Shown here piece by piece: positions 1 through 8,244 of a stretch of DNA of 21,780 nucleotides (its first letter is position 1; the number at the start of each line of letters is the position of its first letter). Position numbers and translations under genes: made by a program. The DNA is taken from contig CBDDLH010000010.1 in assembly GCA_965230565.1 (NCBI GenBank), positions 1-21,780 on the forward strand. The letters run 5' to 3'. The notes beneath the pieces were generated by a model, which did no database searches, was not told where the DNA came from, and saw only the letters and a program-made list of their open reading frames with translations. The DNA comes from BCD1 sp965230565. Lineage in GTDB: Bacteria > Bacteroidota > Bacteroidia > Chitinophagales > Saprospiraceae.

Positions 1-2064
1 CAGGAGATGACCTCATTAGCACAACTGATGTATTTCACAATTTTGCTCTTGACAATACTGATGAAAATAATCAGATCTACGTTTCGAATGAAGTAGACTT
101 CTTTGAACATTTTGAAAATGAATACGATGAAAATGAGATTCCGGTCGAATCGTTGAGTTATGGTAACGAATGGGATCTCAATTGTGCCACCCTTGCCCCG
201 ATTACGGCTAAGATGAGAAACTCCATAGAATTACTGAGGACAGCAGAAGCCTTAGCGAGTTTAATAGCACTCAAAGAACCGGGATTTTATGCTGCATTTG
301 AGGAAGAAAGATCAGCTGCATGGAGAGCCATAGGCAGTTTTTGGGATCACAATTTCGGATTGGGAGGCTGCTGTTATCCCGAAAGAAACGATTGGCAAAT
401 TATGCTTCAGGAACAAGTTTCCAATTATGTTGACAACCTTTTGAGTTCCTCGCTGAACAGATTAGGGCAAATGATTACTGCCAATCCTAAAAATCCACTC
501 TTTTTCGTTTTCAATCCCCTTGGATGGCAACGGTCGGGACACGTCGACATTACCTATGAGGGCCCTGAAAATATCCGAATATTGGATATATCAACAAATA
601 CCGAAGTTCCATTTCAATTGGAAAATGAAAGCAACATTTTAAGAATATTTGCTCAGGACATTCCCCCTGTTGGATATAAGGTTTACAGCATCCAAAGCGG
701 AGCAAGTCAGGCGTATCCAATCACTGCAACCCTTGAGAATACCGTTTTTGAAAATGATCATTACCAATTGACATTGACTCCGGAAGGTGTAATTACCAGT
801 TTAATAGACAAGGAAGAAAACACGGAATACTGCCAGGAAACCGATGGCAGGTTTATTAACGATTTTGGTCAGGGGGATGGGTTGAACGGAACAATGACTT
901 TACTCAACAATGGACCAGTTTCGGCAACAGTTGAATGTACCTCTGCCAACCCCCTACAACACACTACGTCCATTACCTTACACAAGTATCAAAAAAGAAT
1001 AGACATCCGGAATCAAATCAATGATGAGTTTGGAAACGATCAAAGAACCTATTCTTTTTCTTTTCAATTGGATAACCCGACCCTTTGGCATGAAGAACTC
1101 GGAGCAATTCTAAAAGCAAAATATGCCTCTAATGGAGGGCATTATGCCAATGCTGACCAACCAGTCAGGTATGATTATCTGACACTAAACCACTTTGCTG
1201 ACATTGGTAACGATCAGAAAAGGGTTATTATATCCAACGAAGGGGCTGCCTTTATGAAACCCGGAACCAGCTCCGGTGAGTTTCTGGACGAACAAAGCGG
1301 TCAGATAAATGTATTGATCGGAGGCATTATCAGAGAAACAGAGAACCCGTATATTCAAAATCAATATGGATTGACCAATTTCCAAAATGACTTTGCCATT
1401 CAAACTTATCAACAATTCCTTTGATCCGATTACATCCATGAAATTTGCCATGGAACACCAAAATCCATTAATTGGGGAATATATTCAGGGCGGTGGAGAT
1501 GCATTCCCATCTACAACCTTTTCTCTGGTAAGTATCGATAATCCAAAACTTTTGCTTTGGGCCCTAAAACCTGCCGAAGAAGGTATAATGGATGGCGGAT
1601 TAGTCCTAAGGATATGGAATATGGATTCAAAAGCCCAACCAGGCATAGTAAACTTCTCAGGTAATGTACTTTCCGCTTTTCAAACCAATCATTTAGAGAC
1701 AAACTTATCTCCAGCTTTCCTGGAAGCAGACAATCTTACTATAAATACGGGAGGACAAAGAATGGATACCTATCGGGTTTTCCTGGGCGAGTTAACCGAC
1801 TCTCTCCCTGAAACTGAGGCTTCATTTGATGTTTCGATATTTCCGAACCCCAATTCCACCGGCAATTTATCCATCAAACTTTCAGGAATGGAAAAACCGG
1901 TTTTACTAAAGGTATACAACCCCAAGGGACAAATGCTTTTTGAAGGTAGTATTCGATTCAACTCCTACAACCTTGATACCAGAAACTATCCCGCCGGGGT
2001 ATATCTATTCCATTTATCATCAGGTGAAAAAGCAGTTACCAAGAAGGTTTTCCTGACTAATTAA
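1..2064 (+). CDS. GH38 alpha-mannosidase-like secreted glycosidase, 5'-partial, frameshifted, with T9SS type A sorting domain
   Basis: The reading frame is open from the left edge (first full codon at 3) to TGA at 1422-1424, then continues one base out of phase to TAA at 2062-2064. The first part matches the middle and C-terminal regions of GH38 enzymes: SYGNEWDLNCATLAPITAK near 153, FFVFNPLGW near 500, then a beta-sandwich with NDHYQLTLTPEGVITSLIDK. The second part finishes this region and ends at about 1825-2061 with a T9SS type A sorting domain (SIFPNPNSTGNLSIKL; YPAGVYLFHL; KKVFLTN). The product should therefore be secreted or surface-anchored. The GH38 catalytic nucleophile region lies upstream of the window, so activity cannot be judged. 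A start reported near 153 would be an internal TTG, not the true start. The frame change lies near 1418-1425, where CTT TGA read with a +1 shift gives LDPITS. DPPR synthase follows 16 bases downstream. The family call is firm; the cause of the frame change is open. Confidence 0.85.
1419..1425 (+). other. Frame junction CTT-TGA-T in the GH38 gene
   Basis: The upstream frame reads TTC CTT TGA. The downstream homologous frame begins with GAT CCG ATT, one base later. CTT followed by in-frame TGA is the slip sequence of the programmed +1 site in RF2 (prfB) genes. The G-rich Shine-Dalgarno-like spur found just upstream in prfB is absent here. Removing one C of the CC at 1418-1419 would also restore one frame (QQFFDPITS), so an indel or base-calling error is the simpler reading. 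Confidence 0.5.
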
Positions 2065-2080
2065 TCCCCGTGTTAAACTC

Positions 2081-2968
2081 ATGCTGAAAAATTTGATAAT
2101 AAGTATCAGGCCATACCAATGGGCCAAGAATGTCCTGGTATTTGCAGCGCTGTTCTTTTCCTTGTCCTTTCTGGATATCAGATCTGTGAAACTGAGCATT
2201 GCTGCTTTTATTTCCTTTTGCCTGGTAAGCAGCGGGATTTATTTACTTAACGATATCAAGGATCGCCATGCAGACAAATTACATCCTACCAAAAAATTTC
2301 GACCGATAGCTTCCGGAGCATTTTCTGCCAAACATGCTTCCATCTTTTTGAGCATTTTTCTGGCCGGAGGCCTCTTAGTAGCTTATTCGGTCAACCTCTC
2401 CTTTTTTCTATTAATTTCATTCTACGCTTTAATGAACTTTGCCTATTCCATGGGATTGAAAATGGTTGTTTTGGTTGATGTCATGATTGTGGCCACCGGT
2501 TTTCTTTTAAGGGCGGTTGGAGGGGCATTTGCAATAGGAGTTGCAGTGTCTCCATGGTTGTTCATCTGTACACTTATGCTGGCGTTATTACTGGTTTTTG
2601 GAAAAAGGCGCCATGAGGTTGCCACCTTGCAGGACGATGCCCAAAACCACCGAAAATGCTTAAAGGAATATAATCTGCCCTTCCTGGACGGCCTGATGTT
2701 TGTAAGTGCCGGAGCTGCCATTGTAACCTATTCCTTATATACCATGGCTGAAGAAGTGATAGCCAGATTTGGAACTGAATGGCTTATGGCTACTACTCCC
2801 CTCGTTATTTATGGGGTTTTCCGATATCTATATCTAATTTATATCAAAAAAGAAGGTGGTGATCCTACCAAGATGATGATCAAGGACAAAGCCTTTATGA
2901 TAAACGGATTATTATTCGCTCTCATGGTCATTTTGATTCTTGTTTTTTCTAAATCCTATACCCCTTAA
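2081..2968 (+). CDS. UbiA-family polyprenyl-phosphate phosphoribosyltransferase (DPPR synthase-like)
   Basis: A 295-residue polytopic membrane protein of the UbiA superfamily. It opens with RPYQWAKNVLVFAALFF, typical of the decaprenyl-phosphate phosphoribosyltransferase branch (Rv3806c and NoeC type). The Asp-rich motif is N57-D58-x2-D61-x3-D65, followed by HPTKKFRPIASG at 68-79, which binds metal and pyrophosphate in this family. Family members move 5-phosphoribose from PRPP onto a polyprenyl phosphate at the inner membrane, the first step toward polyprenyl-phosphate arabinose or ribose donors. The remainder is a series of hydrophobic helices with a second charged loop (KRRHEVATLQDDAQNHRK, residues 175-192). 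It starts 16 bases after the GH38 stop, and its stop codon directly touches the ATG of the GT-C gene, so it is probably co-transcribed with that gene. Ubiquinone- or menaquinone-type UbiA enzymes fit less well because of the RPYQW opening and the HP-K-RPIASG motif. Confidence 0.85.
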   Translation: MLKNLIISIRPYQWAKNVLVFAALFFSLSFLDIRSVKLSIAAFISFCLVSSGIYLLNDIKDRHADKLHPTKKFRPIASGAFSAKHASIFLSIFLAGGLLVAYSVNLSFFLLISFYALMNFAYSMGLKMVVLVDVMIVATGFLLRAVGGAFAIGVAVSPWLFICTLMLALLLVFGKRRHEVATLQDDAQNHRKCLKEYNLPFLDGLMFVSAGAAIVTYSLYTMAEEVIARFGTEWLMATTPLVIYGVFRYLYLIYIKKEGGDPTKMMIKDKAFMINGLLFALMVILILVFSKSYTP

Positions 2969-4570
2969 ATGAATCTGATATCAGAGGTAACAAAGAGCTT
3001 TGAGGCAAAGGTGGAAGCATGTTTAAATCCGAAATGGATCAATAAAAAAAATGCTTCGCTAATACTTGGGTTGATACTGGTTATCACAGGTATAATTCGA
3101 TTATCAACTATAGATTCTCCGGCACTGGATAGAACTGACTGGAAAGAGATCGACCACATAATGATCTCAAAGAATTATTATGAAAATGGATATAAATTCC
3201 TCTATCCGGAGGTAGATTGGCCGGCAGAGAATCCCAGGTACACGGCAATGGAACTGCCTGTAGCCCCTTTTTTTGCAGGACTACTTTACGGGCTGTTTGG
3301 TTTTAATGTCTACTCGGTACGATTATTAACCTTCATCGCCTTTCTGTTTTTAGTATTTCTCACTTACAAACTGGTAAAAAGGGAAACCGGTATTTTGCTC
3401 GCTTTAATAGCAGCCTTACTGGCAGCAATTCTTCCTCTCTCAAATCAATTCAACAGATACCTTTTCTCAGAACCCCTGCTATTATTTTTTTCTGTTTTTT
3501 CCATTTTCCTTTACGCCGAATGGATTAAAAAAAAGAAGGTTTGGCAACTGCTCTCATTTATTGCCGGATTTTCTTTAGCAATCTCTTTAAAACCAACTTG
3601 TCTGTATCTGGGTTTGCCTCTTTTGTGGATTCACTACAGGGCAAACGGATTACAATTCAAAAGATATTTTTCTTTTGTATTTACTATGCTGGTTTGTTTA
3701 ATATTACCGATTGGGTGGTATACTCATGCCTATTTTCTGGCTAATAATTATATTGATGTTTTTGGTGTTTTTGGAGGCCAATTTGGAGGTCATGATAAAT
3801 TTCAGACTATCAGCATGTTGAGTGATTTCCAATGGTGGTTAACTATGTATTTCCGCATGAAACGGATGCTGCTTGGAAATATGGGATTACTGATGTTGGC
3901 CATTGGTGTATTCTACACTGTTTTTTGGGGAAAAGGCAGGTTATTCCTGAGCTATTTGCTTGCGGTTATGCTCTTCTTCATGATCGTAGCAGAGGGCAAT
4001 CTGGATACCACTTACAGACAATTGACCATAATACCTGCAGCTGCCTTTTTTATATCATTGGGTTTTATGGTTACAAGTACTTTTTTGTATCATTTGGCAA
4101 CTCTGGCTGATACTCATAAAATCCCCAGTAAAATATTAGCCATCGCGATACCCGTTGGCCTTTTACTCATTTGGCCAATACAAAGGTTTGATATTTATAA
4201 AGTCCCAGACAAGGAAGTAGCAGTCCATAAAACCAACTGGCTTTTGGCGGAACAACTAAGAACTAAAGCTCCTGAAACAAAAAAAATAGTACTTGCCGGT
4301 GGTTATACTATTCATAAAGGCGGCAACGACCTCAGTCCCATACTTTATTATTACTCTGGTGTTCAAGGCTGGTCCATTCAAAAAGGTGAATGGAAAGAGG
4401 AAATCATTGAAGATTATTTTAATAAAGGAGCTACCGTCTTTGCAGCTACCGGATATGAACGGGAAAATGGACTCGCCAAATTTGTTCAGAAATTAAATAC
4501 AAAATACAAAGTCATATATCACAATCCTGAAAAAGGATTAATACTACTGGATCTAACTCGTCAGTTATGA
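2969..4570 (+). CDS. GT-C fold membrane glycosyltransferase (GT39/ArnT-like)
   Basis: A 533-residue integral membrane protein. One N-terminal helix (about 30-47) leads into an acidic and aromatic periplasmic loop (LDRTDWKEIDH, 53-63) where GT-C enzymes carry their catalytic Asp. Many hydrophobic helices follow up to about residue 400, then a soluble C-terminal domain of about 130 residues containing ILYYYSGVQGWSIQKGEW. This is the architecture of PMT/ArnT-type transferases, which use polyprenyl-phosphate-linked sugars to modify periplasmic or exported acceptors. ATG at 2969 directly follows the TAA of the UbiA gene, implying translational coupling. Context suggests the donor could be the polyprenyl-phosphate pentose made by that neighbour; this is inference. 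Its stop (4568-4570) abuts the stop of the convergent HAD gene. Neither the acceptor nor the exact sugar can be read from the sequence. Confidence 0.75.
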   Translation: MNLISEVTKSFEAKVEACLNPKWINKKNASLILGLILVITGIIRLSTIDSPALDRTDWKEIDHIMISKNYYENGYKFLYPEVDWPAENPRYTAMELPVAPFFAGLLYGLFGFNVYSVRLLTFIAFLFLVFLTYKLVKRETGILLALIAALLAAILPLSNQFNRYLFSEPLLLFFSVFSIFLYAEWIKKKKVWQLLSFIAGFSLAISLKPTCLYLGLPLLWIHYRANGLQFKRYFSFVFTMLVCLILPIGWYTHAYFLANNYIDVFGVFGGQFGGHDKFQTISMLSDFQWWLTMYFRMKRMLLGNMGLLMLAIGVFYTVFWGKGRLFLSYLLAVMLFFMIVAEGNLDTTYRQLTIIPAAAFFISLGFMVTSTFLYHLATLADTHKIPSKILAIAIPVGLLLIWPIQRFDIYKVPDKEVAVHKTNWLLAEQLRTKAPETKKIVLAGGYTIHKGGNDLSPILYYYSGVQGWSIQKGEWKEEIIEDYFNKGATVFAATGYERENGLAKFVQKLNTKYKVIYHNPEKGLILLDLTRQL

Positions 4571-5167
4571 TCAGCCCCTAAATGGTTTATAGAAAGATTT
4601 TGTAGCTAACTCGATTAGCTCATCGTCTCCCCTGCTATCCCCGTAAACAATTATTTCTGAAAAATTATCCAGGTTAAATTCCTTTTTCAGCCTGTTGACC
4701 TTTTCTGGTCCATAACAATTCGGGCCATCCAGTTTTCCGGTGATTCTTCCATTGACAACTTCAAGATGAGAACCAATAATGGTAAGGTCATTTTCAGCCC
4801 CCCAACTTTTCAACCAAAGTTCCGCAGAGGCACTGACGACAACCAATTGATCTCCATTAGATTTATAGTCATTGATTGTTTCAAGGACTCCCGGACGCAA
4901 TAATTTGGGAATTTTTTCGGATCCGAATTGATCACAAACCGCTTGGAATTTCTCAAGGGACATACCGCTGAAAAAGTGCGTAAGAAAATACTGTTTCGTC
5001 TTCCAGTTGGGCAAGAGTTTCAGTTTATAAAGAACCAATACTGGAGAGAGAAAAACCATTCCCAACATAAATCGAAATGGCCCAAAAAAGTACTTTGTCA
5101 ATTCCATCATGGAATCTCTTTTTGTCAAAGTACCATCGAAATCAAAAACCACAAGTTTACTCATCAT
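4571..5167 (-). CDS. HAD-IB family phosphatase, possible DPPR phosphatase
   Basis: A 198-residue HAD-superfamily hydrolase. Motif I is FDFDGTLT (D9, D11), motif II is VVVSAS (S112), Lys156 sits in GPEKVNRL, and motif IV is YGDSRGDDELI (D177, D181/D182), so the catalytic set is complete. The segment FRFMLGMVFLSPVLVLYKLKL (about 31-51) is hydrophobic and may contact the membrane, as in the SerB/CicA-like HAD-IB group. HAD-IB domains are found next to, or fused to, UbiA-type DPPR synthases, where removal of the 5-phosphate is the next step. Here the gene lies just beyond the GT-C gene but on the opposite strand, stop codon to stop codon. Two adjacent ATGs (5167 and 5164) could start it. A phosphoserine-phosphatase-like substrate is the alternative, but context favours lipid-linked phosphoribose. 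Confidence 0.75.
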   Translation of the reverse strand: MMSKLVVFDFDGTLTKRDSMMELTKYFFGPFRFMLGMVFLSPVLVLYKLKLLPNWKTKQYFLTHFFSGMSLEKFQAVCDQFGSEKIPKLLRPGVLETINDYKSNGDQLVVVSASAELWLKSWGAENDLTIIGSHLEVVNGRITGKLDGPNCYGPEKVNRLKKEFNLDNFSEIIVYGDSRGDDELIELATKSFYKPFRG

Positions 5168-5203
5168 TAAGAAACCACTAGCTTAAAACAAAATAACGAA
5201 GTC

Positions 5204-5609
5204 ATGAAACAAATGTCAACAAAAATTCAAAAAAGAACTCCTGCCAGTTGATCAATCAGACTGATAAACCTTGGGGTGATTTCCCTTTTTGTAATCGCCT
5301 TTTTTGTTACCATTGTATGGTTAGCAAATCCGAATATGATGTTGTCTTCTTTGGAAATGATCTCCCCGGATCAGGAAATAAAAAATCTGACCAGAGTGAT
5401 GCTCACATTTTACGTTATGGTTCTTTTATTTACCGGTTTACTTCTTTGTATATATTCTCCCTTACACCACTTTTCTTCACCAGAGAGGTGAGACGTTAGA
5501 TTTAGTTCGCGCTTTACTATTGTTTATTTACGCCATTAACTTATTAGTTAGAAAGGGCATTTTAACTTCCTTTTTACCAAAAAAAAGCCATTTAGAAATC
5601 CTTCTTTCC
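5204..5609 (+). pseudogene. Possible decayed small membrane-protein gene
   Basis: An ATG at 5204 opens MKQMSTKIQKRTPAS, then an in-frame TGA at 5249-5251, then the same frame continues to TGA at 5489-5491. This encodes two strongly hydrophobic segments (GVISLFVIAFFVTIVWLA and VMLTFYVMVLLFTGLLLCIY). A basic N-terminus followed by a helix looks like a genuine membrane-protein start broken by a stop. One base further along, a second open frame continues as LHQRGETLDLVRALLLFIYA and runs without a stop into wecB, suggesting another indel near 5471-5474. Alternatively, a 71-residue protein could start at GTG 5276. I recognise no family. The lack of a stop before wecB weakens the idea of a single broken gene. 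Treat this as a remnant or small hypothetical membrane protein. Confidence 0.35.
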
Positions 5610-6683
5610 ATGCTTCCAAAGATTCTTTTTGTTGTAGGTGCCCGTCCCAACTTCATCAAAGTTGCTCCCTTGTGCAATGCGGTTAAAATGGATAGCGGAA
5701 TTGACTTTAGCATTGTTCATACCGGACAACATTATGATAATTGTATGTCCGATATATTTTTTAAAGACCTGAACATTCCAACCCCAGACTACCATCTTAA
5801 AATCGGTTCGAACACCCATGCTCGTCAAACAGCCCGGATGATGATCGCGATTGAAGATCTTTGTTTGAAAAATACTTTTTGTGCCATTGTTGTCATTGGG
5901 GATGTCAATTCTACCCTGGCTGGTGCTTTAGTGGGAGCAAAACTCAATATTCCAACTATCCATATTGAAGCCGGGCTACGAAGTTATAACAGGCAAATGC
6001 CGGAGGAAATAAACAGAATAGCAACCGATCATATTTCTGAACTGCTTTTTGCACCAACCAAAACAGCCTTGAAAAATCTGCAAAAGGAAGGCTTAGGGGA
6101 TCGATCATGGTTCAGCGGAGATGTTATGTACGACATGGTTTTAATCGGTTTAACAATGGCCAAAACCAAAGTCCTCGAACAATTGAAAATAGAACCCAAC
6201 GAATTTTATTTAAGCACGCTTCATCGCCCTTATAATGTAGATGATCGAAAACAATTAAAGGAAATAATCACTGCCTTGTCATCTCTTGACAAACCAGTGA
6301 TTCTAGCCGCACATCCCAGGCTGCAAAAAAAACTACAATCCTTCCGTATTATCCCGGGAAAGAATATCAAATTAACACCACCACTTGGTTACCTGGAATT
6401 CATTTCGTTGGAAAAAAATGCCGCCAAAGTAATAACAGATTCCGGTGGGGTTCAAAAGGAAGCGTTCTTCATGGAAACGCCCTGTATAACTCTCCGCCCC
6501 GAAACAGAATGGACTGAAACGACTGTCAACGGCGCCAATGTACTTGTAAAAGAAAGAACTACAGAAGCTATTAGGGAAGCAGCATTAAAAAAGAGCATTC
6601 CCGAGTTTTCTCAAAAACCATATGGTGATGGCAGTGCTTCCGAAAAAATCATTGAAATTATTAAGCAACAGATCCTGAATTAA
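5610..6683 (+). CDS. wecB: UDP-N-acetylglucosamine 2-epimerase (non-hydrolysing)
   Basis: Interconverts UDP-GlcNAc and UDP-ManNAc in the cytoplasm, feeding ManNAc or ManNAcA into surface polysaccharides. The ATG at 5610 gives 357 residues beginning MLPKILFVVGARPNFIK, which lines up with the usual family start. The open frame extends upstream, but that extension does not look like part of the enzyme. Visible motifs are VIGDVNSTLAG (D98), HIEAGLRS (E120), PEEINR (E132/E133) and STLHRPYN (H205), corresponding to the catalytic Asp, two Glu and His of characterised WecB enzymes. The C-terminal UDP-binding region has ITDSGGVQKEAFFMETPCI and RPETEWTET. The deacetylase gene starts 8 bases after the stop, so the two probably share a transcript. 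No UDP-ManNAc dehydrogenase (wecC) is present in the window. Confidence 0.93.
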   Translation: MLPKILFVVGARPNFIKVAPLCNAVKMDSGIDFSIVHTGQHYDNCMSDIFFKDLNIPTPDYHLKIGSNTHARQTARMMIAIEDLCLKNTFCAIVVIGDVNSTLAGALVGAKLNIPTIHIEAGLRSYNRQMPEEINRIATDHISELLFAPTKTALKNLQKEGLGDRSWFSGDVMYDMVLIGLTMAKTKVLEQLKIEPNEFYLSTLHRPYNVDDRKQLKEIITALSSLDKPVILAAHPRLQKKLQSFRIIPGKNIKLTPPLGYLEFISLEKNAAKVITDSGGVQKEAFFMETPCITLRPETEWTETTVNGANVLVKERTTEAIREAALKKSIPEFSQKPYGDGSASEKIIEIIKQQILN

Positions 6684-6691
6684 ATTCAATT

Positions 6692-7477
6692 ATGAAGGAT
6701 TTCACCATTGATATTTATTTGAATCTGCTCGAAGAATTGCAAAAATGCGGTTACCAGTTTCAGACCTTTCTGGAATTCCTCCACAGGCCGGGCGACCGGG
6801 CAATTATTTTGCGCCATGATGTGGATGACAGAAAACTCAATGCCCTGCGCTTTGCCAGAATCCAGTTTGAAAAAGGCATCAAAGGCACTTACTATTTCAG
6901 AATGGTCCCCCAAAGTTTTGATAAAGGCATCATTCGGGAGATCGCCTCCATGGGTCATGAAATTGGGTATCATTATGAAGACATGGATTTTGCCAATGGT
7001 GATCCCGAAAAAGCTATTGATCTTTTCAGACAACACCTGGAAGACCTAAGAGCTTTAGTGCCCGTTGCCAGTATCTGTATGCACGGCAGCCCAAGGTCAA
7101 AATTCGATAACCGGGACCTTTGGAGCCGATATGATTATCACGAATTCAATATCGAGGGAGAACCCTATTTCGATATTGATTTTGAGCGGGTGTTTTATCT
7201 AACAGATACGGGCAGAAGATGGGACGGGGCACAATTTAGCATCCGTGACGAAGTTACAGACCACTTTGGTCTGCAATTTCATTCGACTCAACAAATAATA
7301 CAAGCAATTAAAAACAATATTTTCCCGGACAGGGTATTATTCACTTTCCACCCACAAAGGTGGACGAACCAGCAATATCTCTGGCTGAGGGAGAAATACG
7401 TACAAAACCTCAAAAACATCGTGAAATACTGGCTAAAAAAAAGAAATTCCAACAGGATTAATCCTCCGAAGTCCTAG
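6692..7477 (+). CDS. Polysaccharide deacetylase-like (NodB/CE4-type) protein
   Basis: A 261-residue protein with no signal peptide. The CE4 motif-1 equivalent is ILRHDVDD (D43, D45, D46), with metal-binding His residues in GHEIGYHYED (H89, H94). A later MHGSP segment (near 128) and TFHPQRW near the C-terminus supply further family-like residues. Such proteins remove N-acetyl (or other acyl) groups from GlcNAc-type sugars in glycans or lipid-linked intermediates. Spacing in the His motif is H-x4-H rather than the H-x3-H of classical CE4 enzymes, a form common in the cytoplasmic or polysaccharide-cluster branch. Placement directly after wecB suggests it acts on a GlcNAc- or ManNAc-containing glycan made by this cluster. 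The substrate is inferred, not shown. Confidence 0.8.
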   Translation: MKDFTIDIYLNLLEELQKCGYQFQTFLEFLHRPGDRAIILRHDVDDRKLNALRFARIQFEKGIKGTYYFRMVPQSFDKGIIREIASMGHEIGYHYEDMDFANGDPEKAIDLFRQHLEDLRALVPVASICMHGSPRSKFDNRDLWSRYDYHEFNIEGEPYFDIDFERVFYLTDTGRRWDGAQFSIRDEVTDHFGLQFHSTQQIIQAIKNNIFPDRVLFTFHPQRWTNQQYLWLREKYVQNLKNIVKYWLKKRNSNRINPPKS

Positions 7478-7493
7478 AATAAAAACAATAAAG

Positions 7494-7853
7494 ATGCACA
7501 AGGCCTATCCCAGTGACAGTCCTCCCCTGTTGCATAATCATTGGTTAAAAGAAGTAAATATTTTCATAGATAAACATCTAAGTGATCGCCATTTGACTGT
7601 TGCGGATATCGCTGCAGCGGTGTTCATGAGTGAGCGCCAGTTTTACCGTAAGTTGAAAAAAATCACCGGTAAAACACCCAACCAATATCTAACTGAAATC
7701 AGGTTACAAAAGGCCAAAGTCCTGCTTGAAGATCAGGTTTTTGATACCCTCAAGGAGGTAGCTTTAAACGTTGGTTATTCCCGTTCCGATTATTTTTCCT
7801 TTCTCTTCGAAGCCAGATTCGGTGTCAAACCTTCGGCTTATTTCTCATCATAA
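7494..7853 (+). CDS. Stand-alone AraC-type HTH DNA-binding protein
   Basis: A 119-residue protein made of little more than an AraC/XylS DNA-binding domain. The first helix-turn-helix is LTVADIAAAVFMSERQFYRKL (about 34-54). The second spans about 84-106 and includes KEVALNVGYSRSDYFSFLF, followed by the usual RFGVKPSAY ending. The domain resembles the output module of Bacteroidota hybrid two-component systems, but there is no sensor or receiver domain, so any signal must come from a partner or from expression level. It lies 16 bases after the deacetylase gene and is likely co-transcribed. An obvious target is the large non-coding region just downstream, in front of the sugar transferase gene, which holds a perfect inverted repeat. 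Confidence 0.85.
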   Translation: MHKAYPSDSPPLLHNHWLKEVNIFIDKHLSDRHLTVADIAAAVFMSERQFYRKLKKITGKTPNQYLTEIRLQKAKVLLEDQVFDTLKEVALNVGYSRSDYFSFLFEARFGVKPSAYFSS

Positions 7854-8244
7854 TTAGCTTTCCCTTTCAGCTTTCCAAAAACAACATCACAAACAGCTCA
7901 GAATGTCAGGATATTAGGATGAAATGGCAGGATAGTGAGCGTGTTTTTTCTTAAATTTAGGTTGTAAAAATCAAGCAAATTTACATTTCCAAGCTACACT
8001 TTCCCGATTACTTAAAAAACTCATTTGACTGAAAGTCAAATAATTATTCACCTGGAACTTCAATCATAAACGACCAGAAAATCAAAATCTACCCCCTTTC
8101 ATCAGGACGCAATTGGAAAACCGATTAAGGTGTACACTTTTTCGCGTTTCCCAAATTGTAACAGTTCCTTTAAACCAATTTGGGATAATGCCTTTTCCGT
8201 TGGGAAAAGGTTTATCCTTTGAAAAACAAACTCGACCTCATACC
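7854..8244 (+). promoter_or_regulatory. Long upstream region of the sugar transferase gene
   Basis: About 390 bases separate the AraC-type gene from the preferred start of the sugar transferase at 8245. The right-hand part (from 8113) is open in frame with that gene and could add up to 44 residues from a TTG codon, but the added sequence has no family character. The region holds a direct repeat of AGCTTTCC just after 7853 and the inverted repeat at 8023-8041. I could not find a convincing Bacteroidota promoter (TTTG and TAnnTTTG pair) at normal spacing. A promoter here is inferred from position only. Confidence 0.35.
8023..8041. repeat. Perfect inverted repeat ATTTGACT-GAA-AGTCAAAT
   Basis: Two 8-base arms (8023-8030 and 8034-8041) are exact reverse complements around a 3-base centre. 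The site lies between the AraC-type regulator and the sugar transferase gene. It has no T-run expected of a terminator and is AT-rich, so an operator for a dimeric regulator is the more natural reading. Binding by the adjacent regulator is a guess. Confidence 0.45.

Noticed and set aside
5248..5499. 83-residue plus-strand ORF from TTG 5248
   Set aside because: Composition is not protein-like; it overlaps, out of frame, the hydrophobic ORF that looks more like a real membrane protein.
8113..8244. TTG 8113 as the start of the sugar transferase, giving 406 residues
   Set aside because: The added 44 residues have no family character and contain no membrane helix; ATG 8245 is a better start, though not proven.
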